Origin: Kineosporiaceae bacterium
Lineage (GTDB): Bacteria > Actinomycetota > Actinomycetes > Actinomycetales > Kineosporiaceae
Direction: 5' to 3'
NCBI GenBank assembly: GCA_016713225.1
Contig: JADJPO010000003.1
Location: forward strand, 558,001 to 622,000
DNA length: 64,000 bases
In this document: piece after piece, positions 56,036-64,000 of the stretch
Position numbering within the stretch: position 1 is the stretch's first letter
Layout: each line of letters opens with the position of its first letter
Made by a program: the position numbers and the translations under genes
Notes under the pieces: model-generated
Seen by the model: the letters and a program-made list of their open reading frames with translations, nothing else
Database searches by the model: none
What the model was told of the DNA's origin: nothing

Positions 56036-56103
56036 GGCTGGCTCGGCGATCGAGCCTGCCCGCCGATGACCTGCCCACTCGACGATGTTGTGAGGACTAC
56101 CCC

Positions 56104-56649
56104 GTGGCCATCCAGCCGATCCGCCTGTTCGGCGATCCGGTCCTGCGCACGCCTGCGCAGCCGGTGGTCGACTTCGACAAAGAACTGCGGGTACTGATCA
56201 AGGACCTCGCCGAGACGATGATGGACGCGCCCGGCGCGGGGCTCGCGGCACCGCAGATCGGCGTGGGCCTGCGGGTGTTCACCTACTACGTCGACAACAC
56301 CCTCGGGCACCTGATCAACCCCGACCTCGACCTGTCGAGTGAGCTGCAGGAGGGTGACGAGGGGTGCCTGTCGTTCCCGGGGATCGTGTTCGACACCCCG
56401 CGGGCGTTGCGGGTGGTGGCCAAGGGCTTCGACGAGCACGGCGAGCCGGTGACCATCGAGGGCAGCGAGCTGCTCGCCCGGGCGATCCAGCACGAGACCG
56501 ACCACCTGGACGGCGTCCTGTTCATCGACCGCATGGACCGCGCCCAGCGCAAGCTCGCGCTCAAGGCGATCCGCGAGGCGGAGTGGATGGGCCAGCCGGC
56601 GCCGACCGTGCGCACCAGCCCGCACGCCACCTTCGGCCGCGCGCTCTGA
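56104..56649 (+). CDS. def: Peptide deformylase
   Basis: A 181-residue iron metalloenzyme that removes the formyl group from nascent proteins. The three family motifs are present: PGAGLAAPQIGVGLR, EGDEGCLSFPGIVFD with the metal-ligand Cys, and AIQHETDHLDGVLFIDRMDR with both His ligands and the catalytic Glu. GTG 56104 is the start. fmt follows after 9 bp, a conserved pair that couples deformylation with initiator formylation. Confidence 0.97.
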   Translation: MAIQPIRLFGDPVLRTPAQPVVDFDKELRVLIKDLAETMMDAPGAGLAAPQIGVGLRVFTYYVDNTLGHLINPDLDLSSELQEGDEGCLSFPGIVFDTPRALRVVAKGFDEHGEPVTIEGSELLARAIQHETDHLDGVLFIDRMDRAQRKLALKAIREAEWMGQPAPTVRTSPHATFGRAL

Positions 56650-56658
56650 CCGCGGCTG

Positions 56659-57606
56659 ATGCGCCTGATCTTCGCCGGGACGCCGGCCGTCGCGTTGCCC
56701 GCCCTCGAGGCGATCGCCGACTCACGCCATGACCTCGTGGCCGTCCTGACTCGCCCCGATGCCCCCGCCGGCCGGGGTCGCCGGTTGGTGCGCTCACCCG
56801 TGGCGGCCTGGGCGGACGAGCACGAGCTGCCGGTGCTGCAGCCGGCCAAGCTCACCGAACCCGCTGCGCTGCAGGCGATCCGCGACCTCGCGCCGGACTG
56901 TGTGCCGGTGGTGGCCTACGGCGCGCTGGTGCGCCCCGATGCCCTGGCGGTACCGCCGCACGGCTGGATCAACCTGCACTTCTCGGTGTTGCCGGCCTGG
57001 CGCGGCGCCGCGCCGGTGCAACATGCGGTGATCGCCGGCGACGAGATCACCGGGGCCACCACCTTCCGGCTCGACGAGGGCCTGGACACCGGCCCGGTCT
57101 ATGGCGTGCTGACCGAACGGATCCGCCCCCACGACACCTCCGGCGAGCTGCTGGGCCGCCTCGCCGAGGCCGGTGCCCGCCTGCTGCTCGACACCCTGGA
57201 CGGGGTCGAGAAGGGCCTGCTCGAGGCGCGCGCACAAGCCGAGGACGGCGTCAGCCTGGCGCCGAAGATCACCGCGGACGACGCCCGGATCGACTGGCAG
57301 GCGCCGGCTGTGGCGATCGACCGCCGTATTCGCGGTTGCACCCCCGAACCCGGCGCCTGGACCACCTGGCGCAGCGAGCGCGTCGGCCTGGCGCCGCTGC
57401 GGACGACGGGCACCCCGCCGCCGAGCGAGGCTGCGCTGGCTCTGGGTGCCGGCGAAGTGCTGGCCGGCAAACGCGACGTCTGGGTGGGCACCGGCTCCGA
57501 CTCGGTGTGCCTGGGCGAGGTGCGTGCGGCCGGCAAACGTCCGATGAGCGCGGCCGACTGGGCGCGCGGCGTCCGGCCGCAGACAGGGGAGAGATTCGAT
57601 GGCTGA
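56659..57606 (+). CDS. fmt: Methionyl-tRNA formyltransferase
   Basis: A 315-residue enzyme that formylates initiator Met-tRNA. The catalytic domain has LIFAGTPAVALPALEAI, LRPDAPAGRGRRL-like basic loop, and GWINLHFSVLPAWRGAAPVQ with the catalytic Asn-His, then GATTFRLDEGLDTGPVYG. The C-terminal OB-like domain has the KITADDARIDWQAPA and IRGCTPEPGAWTTW segments. ATG 56659 follows def; the stop overlaps rsmB by 8 bp. Confidence 0.97.
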   Translation: MRLIFAGTPAVALPALEAIADSRHDLVAVLTRPDAPAGRGRRLVRSPVAAWADEHELPVLQPAKLTEPAALQAIRDLAPDCVPVVAYGALVRPDALAVPPHGWINLHFSVLPAWRGAAPVQHAVIAGDEITGATTFRLDEGLDTGPVYGVLTERIRPHDTSGELLGRLAEAGARLLLDTLDGVEKGLLEARAQAEDGVSLAPKITADDARIDWQAPAVAIDRRIRGCTPEPGAWTTWRSERVGLAPLRTTGTPPPSEAALALGAGEVLAGKRDVWVGTGSDSVCLGEVRAAGKRPMSAADWARGVRPQTGERFDG

Positions 57607-59089
57607 GCGGGCACGGCCCTCGACCCGCCAGGTCGCCCGGCGCCGGATCGATGCGCCGCGCGTCATCGCCTGGCGCACCCTACGCGCCGTCAGCGCCGAT
57701 GATGCCTACGCGAACCTGGTGCTGCCCAAGCTGTTACGCGAGTCGGGCCTGCACGGGCGCGACGCCGCCTTCGCCACCGAGCTGGCCTATGGCGCGCTGC
57801 GCGGGCAGGGCACCTACGACGCGGTGTTGGCGGCCTGTGCCCACCGCGAGATCGACCCGCCGCTGCTCGATGCGCTGCGCCTGGGCGCGCACCAACTGCT
57901 GGCCACGCGCGTGGCGACCCACGCCGCCGTGGCTGCCACCGTCGACCTGGTGCGATCCGAGATCGGCCAGGGTGCAGCGGGTTTCGCCAACGCGGTGCTG
58001 CGTCGGGTCAGCGAACGTGACCTGGCCGGCTGGCTGACCGAGCTCGCCCCGCCGGACGAGGACGCCCGATTGGCGTTGACCCATTCCCACCCCGAGTGGA
58101 TCGTGCGCGCCCTGCGCGATGCGTTGCGCCACCACGGCCGCCCGGCCGCCGAGCTCGAGCAGCTGCTCGCGGCCGACAACCGGGCGCCCGAGGTCACCGT
58201 CGCAGCGCTGCCCGGGCTGGCGAGTCCCGATGAACTGCACGGCGTCCCGGGGATGCTCAGCCCGTATGCGGTGCGTATCACGGGTGCCCCCGGGGCGCTG
58301 CCGGCGATCCGGCAGGGCCGGGCTCGGGTCCAGGACGAGGGCAGCCAGGTGGTCGCGCTCGCCCTGGCCGACGCGCCCCTGGAGGGTGCCGATCAGGGCG
58401 CCTGGCTGGACCTGTGCGCCGGGCCCGGTGGCAAGGCCGCTCTGCTGGCGTCGGTGCTGGCCGGACGCCGCGCCCGCGGCGAGGTACCCGGGCAGGCCCG
58501 GCTGACCGCCACCGAGCTCGCCCCGCACCGGGTCGAGTTGGTGCGTGCCGCCCTGGCCGGGGTGCAGCGAGCCGACAGTGCTGCCCGTGCCGACGGTGCC
58601 GACGGTGCCACCGACGCGAACGGCGGGGCCTCGCCGATCGTCGAGGTGCTGCAGCTCGACGGGCGTGAGGCCGCCGACGAGTTGGTCAGACCGGGTCAGG
58701 CCGGTGAAGGCTTCGACAGGGTGCTGGTCGATGCCCCCTGCACCGGGCTGGGTGCGTTGCGGCGTCGTCCGGAGGCGCGCTGGCGCCGTACCCCCGCCGA
58801 CCTGGCCGGTCTGGCCCCGCTGCAGCGGGCGTTGCTGCGCGCGGCGCTGGACGTCGTCCGTCCCGGTGGCGTGGTCGGGTACGTGACCTGCTCGCCGCAC
58901 CCGGCCGAGACCACAATGGTGGTGGACGACGTGCTGCGCCGCCTCGGGGCCGACGTGGTCGAGCGGGTGGCGCCCGATCAGCAGTTGTGGCCGCACCGCG
59001 ACGGCACCGACGCCATGTACCTTGCCCTGTTGCGCCGCGTACCATCGACCGGGCCAGACCACCCCACACAAGGAGCCAGCGGGACATGA
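57599..59089 (+). CDS. rsmB: 16S rRNA (cytosine-967-C5) methyltransferase
   Basis: A 496-residue fusion of an N-terminal NusB-like domain (ARRRIDAPRVIAWRTLRAVS, AVAATVDLVRSEIGQGAAGF) with a C-terminal SAM methyltransferase. The SAM motif is WLDLCAGPGGKAALLA, the catalytic cysteines are in VLVDAPCTGLGALRRRP and GYVTCSPHPAETT. A Gly/Ala-rich insertion (DSAARADGADGATDANGG) lies after the SAM motif. ATG 57599 overlaps fmt by 8 bp, and the stop overlaps the next gene. It is a typical fmt-rsmB-rpe arrangement interrupted by an unknown ORF. Confidence 0.95.
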   Translation: MAERARPSTRQVARRRIDAPRVIAWRTLRAVSADDAYANLVLPKLLRESGLHGRDAAFATELAYGALRGQGTYDAVLAACAHREIDPPLLDALRLGAHQLLATRVATHAAVAATVDLVRSEIGQGAAGFANAVLRRVSERDLAGWLTELAPPDEDARLALTHSHPEWIVRALRDALRHHGRPAAELEQLLAADNRAPEVTVAALPGLASPDELHGVPGMLSPYAVRITGAPGALPAIRQGRARVQDEGSQVVALALADAPLEGADQGAWLDLCAGPGGKAALLASVLAGRRARGEVPGQARLTATELAPHRVELVRAALAGVQRADSAARADGADGATDANGGASPIVEVLQLDGREAADELVRPGQAGEGFDRVLVDAPCTGLGALRRRPEARWRRTPADLAGLAPLQRALLRAALDVVRPGGVVGYVTCSPHPAETTMVVDDVLRRLGADVVERVAPDQQLWPHRDGTDAMYLALLRRVPSTGPDHPTQGASGT

Positions 59090-60192
59090 GCGTCGAGGGA
59101 ATCGGCGGCCCCGAGGACGCCATCGCCCGGGCGGCTTTCGTCGACCATGTCCGCCAACTGCTGCGGGTGCCGCCCGCGTTCGCCGTGATGGGGCTCAGCC
59201 ACCCGGCGCTGACACCGTCCCGGCTGGTCGACATCGGTGAGAACGGTGGCCGGGTCGACCGCCTGTCGCTCGGATTCGGCGACGCGCAGGGCTCGGCCGG
59301 CCGATTCGTGCTGGTCCGCAGCGGCGAGCCCGGACGTCCGCTGGACGACCTGGCCGGTCTGCTGGCGGCCGAGGCCCATCGCCTCGGCGAGCAGGTCACC
59401 CAGGACCCCCCGACCGCCCCCGAGCTGACCCCAGCGGGTGGGTTGCGGTTGAACATCCCGCTCGAGGTCGACGGCCTGATCGTGGTCGAGGGGCTGCCCG
59501 TCCCGGCCCACCTGCGACGGCAGGGTCGGCTGTGGGCGGCACACATCACCGCGAGCCCCGGCCGCGTCGTGACGGTGGTGGCGCGAGGCGTCGACCCCGG
59601 CACGTTGCAGCTGAGCGAGGTGCGCGAACTGCGCCCGTACGTGAACGCCTGGGAGGAGCACCAGCTCAAGGCCATGGCCGCGGCGGCGTTCATGACGCAG
59701 CAGCCCGTCGCGCAGGACCAGCCCGCCCAGGGTCTGGACGCCCACGTCTCGCTGCTGCACGCCTGGCTGAACGATCATGCGCGGGGCCAGGCCGCCGTCC
59801 GGTCGAGCGAGACCGATGCCTTGTGGGAGGCCGCGGTACGCACCCAGGCCCACTACGGCAAGCAGTCCACGGCCGACGCGGCCGATGCCGTGAACTCGAT
59901 GGTCCACCAGGCGCAGCGGCTGGCCGAGCGCGCGGCCTGGTTCAGCGACCGCAGCCGGGCGGTGCGCGCGTTGGAGGAGATGTCACGGTTCACCGTGTTC
60001 GACTCCGACGTGGCGAGCCGCCGGGCGCAGGAGTGGTGGGGCAGAGTGTGGGTGCTGAGCACCACCCGCCCGCCGGACGATCCCGACCGGGCGCGCGAAC
60101 GGATTCGCGAACAGGCCGCCACCGAGGCAGTCTGGCTCAACGCCTGGGAACGCTGGTCGACCGGGGACGACGGGCACGGCAACCGCCGCTGA
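59086..60192 (+). CDS. Unknown protein between rsmB and rpe
   Basis: A 368-residue predicted cytosolic protein that I do not recognise. It begins GGPEDAIARAAFVDHVRQLL. There are no signal peptide, membrane helix or known catalytic motif. The first 190 residues are mixed alpha/beta (VDRLSLGFGDAQGSAGRFVL, RLWAAHITASPGRVVTVVAR), and the C-terminal third is helical (LWEAAVRTQAHYGKQSTADA, ARERIREQAATEAVWLNAWE). ATG 59086 overlaps the rsmB stop, so it is translationally coupled. Codon usage looks like the neighbours. Confidence 0.8.
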   Translation: MSVEGIGGPEDAIARAAFVDHVRQLLRVPPAFAVMGLSHPALTPSRLVDIGENGGRVDRLSLGFGDAQGSAGRFVLVRSGEPGRPLDDLAGLLAAEAHRLGEQVTQDPPTAPELTPAGGLRLNIPLEVDGLIVVEGLPVPAHLRRQGRLWAAHITASPGRVVTVVARGVDPGTLQLSEVRELRPYVNAWEEHQLKAMAAAAFMTQQPVAQDQPAQGLDAHVSLLHAWLNDHARGQAAVRSSETDALWEAAVRTQAHYGKQSTADAADAVNSMVHQAQRLAERAAWFSDRSRAVRALEEMSRFTVFDSDVASRRAQEWWGRVWVLSTTRPPDDPDRARERIREQAATEAVWLNAWERWSTGDDGHGNRR

Positions 60193-60237
60193 GGCCCGGC
60201 GCCATCGCCGCTGAGTGCACGAGGAGAGCGACCCGAG

Positions 60238-60900
60238 ATGGGTGTGCAGATCTCGCCATCCCTGTTGTCGGCCGACTTCACGCGTCTCGCGGACGAGCTG
60301 GCGGCGATCGGATCGGCCGACTGGGCGCACGTGGATGTCATGGACAACCACTTCGTGCCCAACCTGACCCTGGGGCGCCCCGTGGTCGAGGCGCTGGCCA
60401 AGGTGAGTCCGGTGCCGCTGGATTGCCACTTGATGATCGAGGACCCGGACCGGTGGGCACCCGGCTATGTCGATGCCGGCGCGCGCAGCGTGACCTTTCA
60501 CGCCGAAGCAGCGCTCGCCCCGATCCGGCTGGCCCGCGAACTCCGTGCGCTGGGGGCACGAGCCGGCCTGGCGCTCAAACCGTCGACCTCGGTGGAGCCC
60601 TACCTGGAGCTGCTCGGCGAGTTCGACATGATCCTGGTGATGACGGTCGAACCGGGCTTCGGCGGCCAGCCCTTCCTGGAGCACACCCTGCCCACCGTGC
60701 GCCGGGTGCGGCAGGCGGTCGCGGCGTCCGGGCTCGACGTCTGGGTGCAGGTGGACGGTGGCGTGAACGAGCGGACCATCGAACGCTGTGCCGAGGCCGG
60801 GGCCGACGTCTTCGTCGCCGGGTCGGCGGTCTACAACGCCCCGGACGCCGCCGCGGCGATCGACAGCTTGCGTACCCTCGCCACGCTCGCCTGCGGCTGA
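60238..60900 (+). CDS. rpe: Ribulose-phosphate 3-epimerase
   Basis: A 220-residue TIM-barrel enzyme of the pentose phosphate pathway. GVQISPSLLSADFTRLADEL, AHVDVMDNHFVPNLTLGRPV with the catalytic Asp, LDCHLMIEDPDRWAPGYV, MTVEPGFGGQPFLEHTLPTV and WVQVDGGVNERTIERCAEAG, with VAGSAVY, are all canonical. ATG 60238 follows GAGGAGAG. A riboswitch-regulated gene follows, so rpe probably ends its unit here. Confidence 0.97.
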   Translation: MGVQISPSLLSADFTRLADELAAIGSADWAHVDVMDNHFVPNLTLGRPVVEALAKVSPVPLDCHLMIEDPDRWAPGYVDAGARSVTFHAEAALAPIRLARELRALGARAGLALKPSTSVEPYLELLGEFDMILVMTVEPGFGGQPFLEHTLPTVRRVRQAVAASGLDVWVQVDGGVNERTIERCAEAGADVFVAGSAVYNAPDAAAAIDSLRTLATLACG

Positions 60901-60920
60901 GGCATACTTTCCCTGTTACA

Positions 60921-61049
60921 CGCGTGCTCCGGGGTCGGTGCAATTCCGAACCGGCGGTGACAGTCCGCGACCCGACCGCAGCCAGCGGCCGGTTGACCTG
61001 GTGGAACTCCAGGACCGACGGTGAAAGTCCGGATGGGAGGCAGCACGCG
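60921..61049 (+). ncRNA. FMN riboswitch (RFN element)
   Basis: The classical RFN conserved blocks are present: GGGGTCGGTG, AACCGGCGGTGACAGTCCGC, GACCTGGTGGAACTCCAG and ACGGTGAAAGTCCGGATGGG, with AGGCAGCACG at the end. P1 pairs CGCGTGCT (60921-60928) with AGCACGCG (61042-61049). FMN binding should shut off the downstream transporter. A TACTTT hexamer about 15 bp upstream may be the -10 box. Confidence 0.97.
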
Positions 61050-61166
61050 CGGCACTCCTGTGCCGACGATCGATCTCGAGCAACGGTGCTCGTCGAACGT
61101 CGGTGGGCGTGACCGTACGTTTCCCCGGAGTTCGTCCAACCGGATTGCTCACACAGGACGGACACC

Positions 61167-61886
61167 ATGATCGACTTTCTCACCCGGCTCTCCGAGGCCA
61201 GCATCCAGATGGGTGAATACCAGCTGCGATGGCTGGAGCTCATCGGCGTACTCATCGGCCTGGCCTCCGCCGTCGGCGGCATGAAGCGCAAGGTCTGGGC
61301 CTGGCCCGTCGGTATCACCGCCAACGTGCTGCTGTTCTTCGTCTACATCAACGCGATCCTCGATCCCCAGGTGGGGGAGCGGACGCCGCTGTTCGGCCAG
61401 TCCGGCCGGCAGATCTTCTTCATCCTGACCAGCGCCTACGGCTGGTGGCGCTGGCGTACCTCGCAGCAGAACCGCGGCGCCGACCGGCCCGCGATCGTGC
61501 CGCGGTGGGCGACCACCACCGAGCGGCTGGCGTTGGTGGGCACCTGGGCGGCGGGGGTGCTCGTCGTCCAGTGGGTCTTCGCCCAGATCGGCGCCGGCTG
61601 GCCGGCACCGCCCTGGTACTACTGGTGCGACGCCTGGATCTTCATGGGCTCGATGATGGCCACCTTTGCCATGGCGAAGGGCTGGAACGAGTTCTGGTTG
61701 TGCTGGATCGGGGTCGACCTGGTCGGCGTGCCGCTGCTGCTGCACTCGAACTACATCCCGACCGCGGTGCTGTACGCCTTCTACGCCGTCTTCGTGATCT
61801 ACGGCTTCGTGGTGTGGCTGCGGGCCAGCCGCACCGAGACCGCAACGGACGTGTCCGATCGCGAGGTGGCACCGGCGGCGTCCTGA
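61167..61886 (+). CDS. ribM: Riboflavin transporter RibM/PnuX (PnuC family)
   Basis: A 239-residue membrane protein of the PnuC family with about seven helices (WLELIGVLIGLASAVGGM, VWAWPVGITANVLLFFVYI, FFILTSAYGWWRW, NEFWLCWIGVDLVGVPLLL, TAVLYAFYAVFVIYGFVVW). The conserved WxxWxxW-like patterns of the substrate site are visible. Control by an FMN riboswitch places it in the RibM/PnuX group, which takes up riboflavin, rather than nicotinamide riboside transporters. The start ATG 61167 has AGGACGG 6 nt upstream. Confidence 0.88.
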   Translation: MIDFLTRLSEASIQMGEYQLRWLELIGVLIGLASAVGGMKRKVWAWPVGITANVLLFFVYINAILDPQVGERTPLFGQSGRQIFFILTSAYGWWRWRTSQQNRGADRPAIVPRWATTTERLALVGTWAAGVLVVQWVFAQIGAGWPAPPWYYWCDAWIFMGSMMATFAMAKGWNEFWLCWIGVDLVGVPLLLHSNYIPTAVLYAFYAVFVIYGFVVWLRASRTETATDVSDREVAPAAS

Positions 61887-62009
61887 GCACCTCCTCGGCA
61901 CCTCTTCGGCAGCTGTTCGGCAGTTGCCGGGCCACCTGCCGAGCGCAGCACCCGGCCGGTGACCAGGGCCACCCCTGGCCACCGGCCGGAGGCGTGCCGC
62001 GGGCTCCAT

Positions 62010-62015
62010 TAGGCT
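62010..62015 (+). promoter_or_regulatory. Putative -10 hexamer of hisE
   Basis: TAGGCT lies 7 nt before GTG 62023, the leaderless spacing seen elsewhere in the window. Confidence 0.4.
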
Positions 62016-62022
62016 CGGGTGC

Positions 62023-62286
62023 GTGAAGACCTTCGACCAACTGTTCGCCGAGCTCAGTGAGCGGGCACTCACCCGGCCCGAGGGGTCCGGCACGGTGGCG
62101 GCCCTGGACGCCGGGGTGCACACCATCGGCAAGAAGGTGGTCGAAGAGGCCGCGGAGGTCTGGATGGCCGCCGAGCACGAGGGGGCCGACCGCGCCGCGG
62201 AAGAGATCTCCCAGCTGCTCTACCACCTGCAGGTGTTGATGCTCGCCAAGGGCCTGACCCTGGACGACGTCTACGCGCATCTGTGA
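62023..62286 (+). CDS. hisE: Phosphoribosyl-ATP pyrophosphatase
   Basis: An 87-residue MazG-like fold enzyme for the second step of histidine synthesis. FDQLFAELSERALTRPEGSG, the metal-binding IGKKVVEEAAEVWMAAEHEG, DRAAEEISQLLYHLQVLMLA and the C-terminal LTLDDVYAHL are typical. GTG 62023 is supported by the promoter spacing. hisG follows after 88 bp, as in most actinomycetes. Confidence 0.96.
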   Translation: MKTFDQLFAELSERALTRPEGSGTVAALDAGVHTIGKKVVEEAAEVWMAAEHEGADRAAEEISQLLYHLQVLMLAKGLTLDDVYAHL

Positions 62287-62374
62287 TCGCTGTCGGACGT
62301 CCCGGTCCGACCGTCCCGATCAACACCCGATCAGCACCCGATCAACTCACACCACGCAACCCGAGGAACCAGAG

Positions 62375-63220
62375 ATGCTGCGCGTCGCCGTCCCGAACAA
62401 GGGCTCGCTGTCTGCCGATGCGGCCGACATGCTCAAGGAGGCCGGCTACCGCCAGCGGCGCGATCCCAAGGAGCTGATGCTGCTCGATCGCGAGAACGAC
62501 ATCGAGTTCTTCTACCTGCGTCCGCGGGACATCGCCGTGTACGTCGGGGCCGGCACCCTGGACGTCGGGATCACCGGTCGCGACCTGCTGCTGGACTCCG
62601 GCGCCGATGCCCGCGAGGTGATGCCGCTCGGGTTCGCCGAGTCCACCTTCCGGTTCGCCGCCCGCCCGGGGCAGTTCACCGGCGTGGCCGACCTGGCCGG
62701 TCGGCGCGTGGCCACCAGCTACGCCGGGCTCGTCTCCCAGCACTTGGCCGACCACGAGGTGACTGCCCAGGTGGTGCGTCTGGACGGCGCGGTCGAGACG
62801 GCCGTCCAGCTCGGGGTGGCCGACGTGATCGCCGATGTGGTCGAGACCGGGGGCACGCTGCGGGCCGCGGGTCTCGAGGTCTTCGGTGACCCGATCCTGC
62901 AGTCCGAATCGGTGCTGGTGCGTCGTGGCGGTTCGGCCGACCACCCCGGGCTCGAGGTGCTGGTTCGCCGACTCGAAGGGGTGCTGGTCGCACGGCAATA
63001 TGTGCTGATGGACTACGACGTCCGGGTCGAACTGGTCGAGAAGGCCTGCGCGATCACTCCGGGTCTGGAATCGCCCACCGTCTCGCCGCTGCACGACCAG
63101 GGCTGGGTGGCGGTTCGGGTCATGGTGCGACGCGATGTGACCAATCACGTCATGGATGACCTGTACGCCCTGGGTGCCCGGGCCATCCTGGTGACGAGCA
63201 TTCACGCCTGTCGGCTGTGA
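62375..63220 (+). CDS. hisG: ATP phosphoribosyltransferase (long form)
   Basis: A 281-residue first enzyme of histidine synthesis, allosterically inhibited by histidine. The N-terminal LRVAVPNKGSLSADAADMLK, the LDVGITGRDLLLDSG and VADVIADVVETGGTL segments of the PRPP site, and the C-terminal ACT-like regulatory domain (VSPLHDQGWVAVRVMVRRDV, LGARAILVTSIHACRL) define the long-form enzyme. It does not need HisZ. Its stop overlaps the GTG alternative start of the next gene. Confidence 0.97.
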   Translation: MLRVAVPNKGSLSADAADMLKEAGYRQRRDPKELMLLDRENDIEFFYLRPRDIAVYVGAGTLDVGITGRDLLLDSGADAREVMPLGFAESTFRFAARPGQFTGVADLAGRRVATSYAGLVSQHLADHEVTAQVVRLDGAVETAVQLGVADVIADVVETGGTLRAAGLEVFGDPILQSESVLVRRGGSADHPGLEVLVRRLEGVLVARQYVLMDYDVRVELVEKACAITPGLESPTVSPLHDQGWVAVRVMVRRDVTNHVMDDLYALGARAILVTSIHACRL

Positions 63221-63231
63221 GGGGAACGACG

Positions 63232-63723
63232 ATGGCTCTGAACCCTGATGCGACTCCCGACCCCACCTCGGGACGCGGCGCCGTCCCCGCCGAGCTGTAC
63301 CGCCCGTTCCGCTCTCGGCGCGGACGGATCGTGGCTGCGGTGATCGGCGTGGCGCAGTTCGGGATGCTGCTCTGGCTCGCCATCTGGCTGCCCGAGCCCT
63401 ACACCAATCTCGACAAGGGCGAGCTCGTGGTGATCGGGCTGGCCGTGGGTGCGATGCTGTGGCGGTTGGGAGAGGTGCGGGCGCTGCCCTCGGCCTCGGG
63501 CCTGGTGGTGCACAACCTGATCCGCACGACCAGCCTGGAGTGGGCGCAGATCGTGGCGGTCCGCCTCGGTGGCGGCAACCCGTGGGTGATGCTCGACCTG
63601 GCCGACGGCGACACACTCGCCGTGATGGCGATCCAGCGGGCCGATGGCGCCGTGGGTGAGGCCGAGGCGAAGCGGCTGGCCACGTTGGTGGCGTTGGGCA
63701 GCCGGACCTCGCGCGACGACTAG
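63232..63723 (+). CDS. Small membrane protein with PH-like (bPH2) domain
   Basis: A 163-residue protein of the actinobacterial PH-domain family downstream of hisG. It has a short basic N-terminus, two hydrophobic helices (VAAVIGVAQFGMLLWLAIWL, GELVVIGLAVGAMLWRL), and a C-terminal beta-domain (SGLVVHNLIRTTSLEWAQIV, WVMLDLADGDTLAVMAIQRA). The hydrophobic helices and small domain suggest a membrane protein of unknown function. ATG 63232 is preferred over GTG 63217 because GAGGGGAACGACG gives a ribosome-binding site. It ends at a bidirectional terminator. Confidence 0.82.
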   Translation: MALNPDATPDPTSGRGAVPAELYRPFRSRRGRIVAAVIGVAQFGMLLWLAIWLPEPYTNLDKGELVVIGLAVGAMLWRLGEVRALPSASGLVVHNLIRTTSLEWAQIVAVRLGGGNPWVMLDLADGDTLAVMAIQRADGAVGEAEAKRLATLVALGSRTSRDD

Positions 63724-63756
63724 GGGCCACACCCACGATCCTGTGGGTGCGGCCCC
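63723..63756. terminator. Bidirectional terminator hairpin
   Basis: GGGGCCACACCCAC (63723-63736) pairs with GTGGGTGCGGCCCC (63743-63756) with one mismatch and a 6-nt loop. It lies between the PH-like gene and the convergent DsbA-like gene. Confidence 0.8.
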
Positions 63757-63772
63757 TCGACGCCTGGCCGGG

Positions 63773-64000
63773 TCAGCCCTCGAGTCCGGCGTCCACTGCG
63801 GTCTTGAGTACCTCGGGTGCGTAGCTCTCGATCTTCTTGCCGTTCACCACGATGGTCGGGGTCGAGTTGAACCCCGCCTTGGAGAAGTCGTCGGTGACCT
63901 TGGCGGTCCATCCCTTGTAGGTCTGCCCGGTGATCGCCGGTTCGACGACGGCCTTGTCCGCACCGGCGGCAACAGCCAGCTCGACCAGCTTGGCGTCCGG
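63773..64000 (-). CDS. DsbA-like thioredoxin-fold protein, C-terminal part (5' end outside window)
   Basis: The last 75 residues of a DsbA/thioredoxin-fold protein on the minus strand. Visible sequence includes DKAVVEPAITGQTYKGW, then DDFSKAGFNSTPTIVVNGKK and the end YAPEVLKTAVDAGLEG. The cis-Pro loop typical of thioredoxin folds is STPTIVVNGKK. The active-site CxxC would be near the N-terminus outside the window. Such proteins are usually secreted or membrane-anchored oxidoreductases or integral parts of VKOR pairs. The start is not visible. Confidence 0.82.
   Translation of the reverse strand, partial: PDAKLVELAVAAGADKAVVEPAITGQTYKGWTAKVTDDFSKAGFNSTPTIVVNGKKIESYAPEVLKTAVDAGLEG

Overview
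The window is high-GC DNA (many GTG starts, few long non-coding stretches) from an actinomycete. Evidence for the lineage: BldD beside nusB, mycobacterial-type integration host factor (mihF) in front of gmk-rpoZ, a PriA without helicase motifs, and the conserved gene order alaS-ruvX-mltG-aroE ... aroC-aroK-aroB-efp-nusB-bldD-pyrR-pyrBC-carAB-pyrK-pyrD-pyrF-mihF-gmk-rpoZ-coaBC-metK-priA. There are no rRNAs, tRNAs, phage genes, transposases or CRISPR arrays. The species cannot be fixed from sequence alone.

Layout. 1-6.3 kb: the end of aspS; a frameshifted AbiEi/DUF559 gene bracketed by inverted pairs of a 21-bp repeat; a five-gene sulfur/redox operon (PocR-HTH regulator, sulfide:quinone-type oxidoreductase, DUF1641 protein, DsrC/TusE-like carrier, DsrE-like protein); and a Gfo/Idh/MocA oxidoreductase. 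Several genes here carry single-base frameshifts. 6.3-16.1 kb: an MMPL exporter, rarA, two small membrane proteins, then alaS, ruvX, mltG and aroE. 16.2-29.9 kb: a complete type IV pilus locus inserted between aroE and aroC: pilB, pilT, pilC, two tandem major pilins, three minor pilins, pilD, pilM, pilN, pilO and a PilP-like protein. Five transcription units in it are each preceded by a (C/G)TCAAG motif 17 nt from a YCGA box, like sigma-28 (FliA/WhiG) promoters.

29.9-44.8 kb: shikimate genes aroC-aroK-aroB (the AroK lacks its P-loop lysine), efp, nusB, the c-di-GMP receptor BldD on the opposite strand with an apparent autoregulatory box, then the pyrimidine operon pyrR-pyrB-pyrC-carA-carB-pyrK-pyrD-pyrF behind a PyrR-binding RNA element. 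45-51.4 kb: DUF1801 protein, mihF, gmk, rpoZ, coaBC, metK, priA. 51.5-56 kb: NrtR-like Nudix regulator divergent from nadA-nadB-nadC with a palindromic operator between them. 56.1-64 kb: def, fmt, rsmB, an unknown protein, rpe, an FMN riboswitch controlling a RibM/PnuX-type riboflavin transporter, hisE, hisG, a small membrane protein and the end of a DsbA-like gene.

Most units are tightly coupled operons with ATGA or GTGA overlaps. Eight genes have a -10-like hexamer 6-7 nt before the start codon, which suggests leaderless mRNAs. The most unusual signals are the palindromic repeat family and its association with the DUF559 gene, the sigma-28-like promoters shared across the pilus locus, and the AroK that keeps shikimate-binding residues but lacks key phosphate-binding residues.
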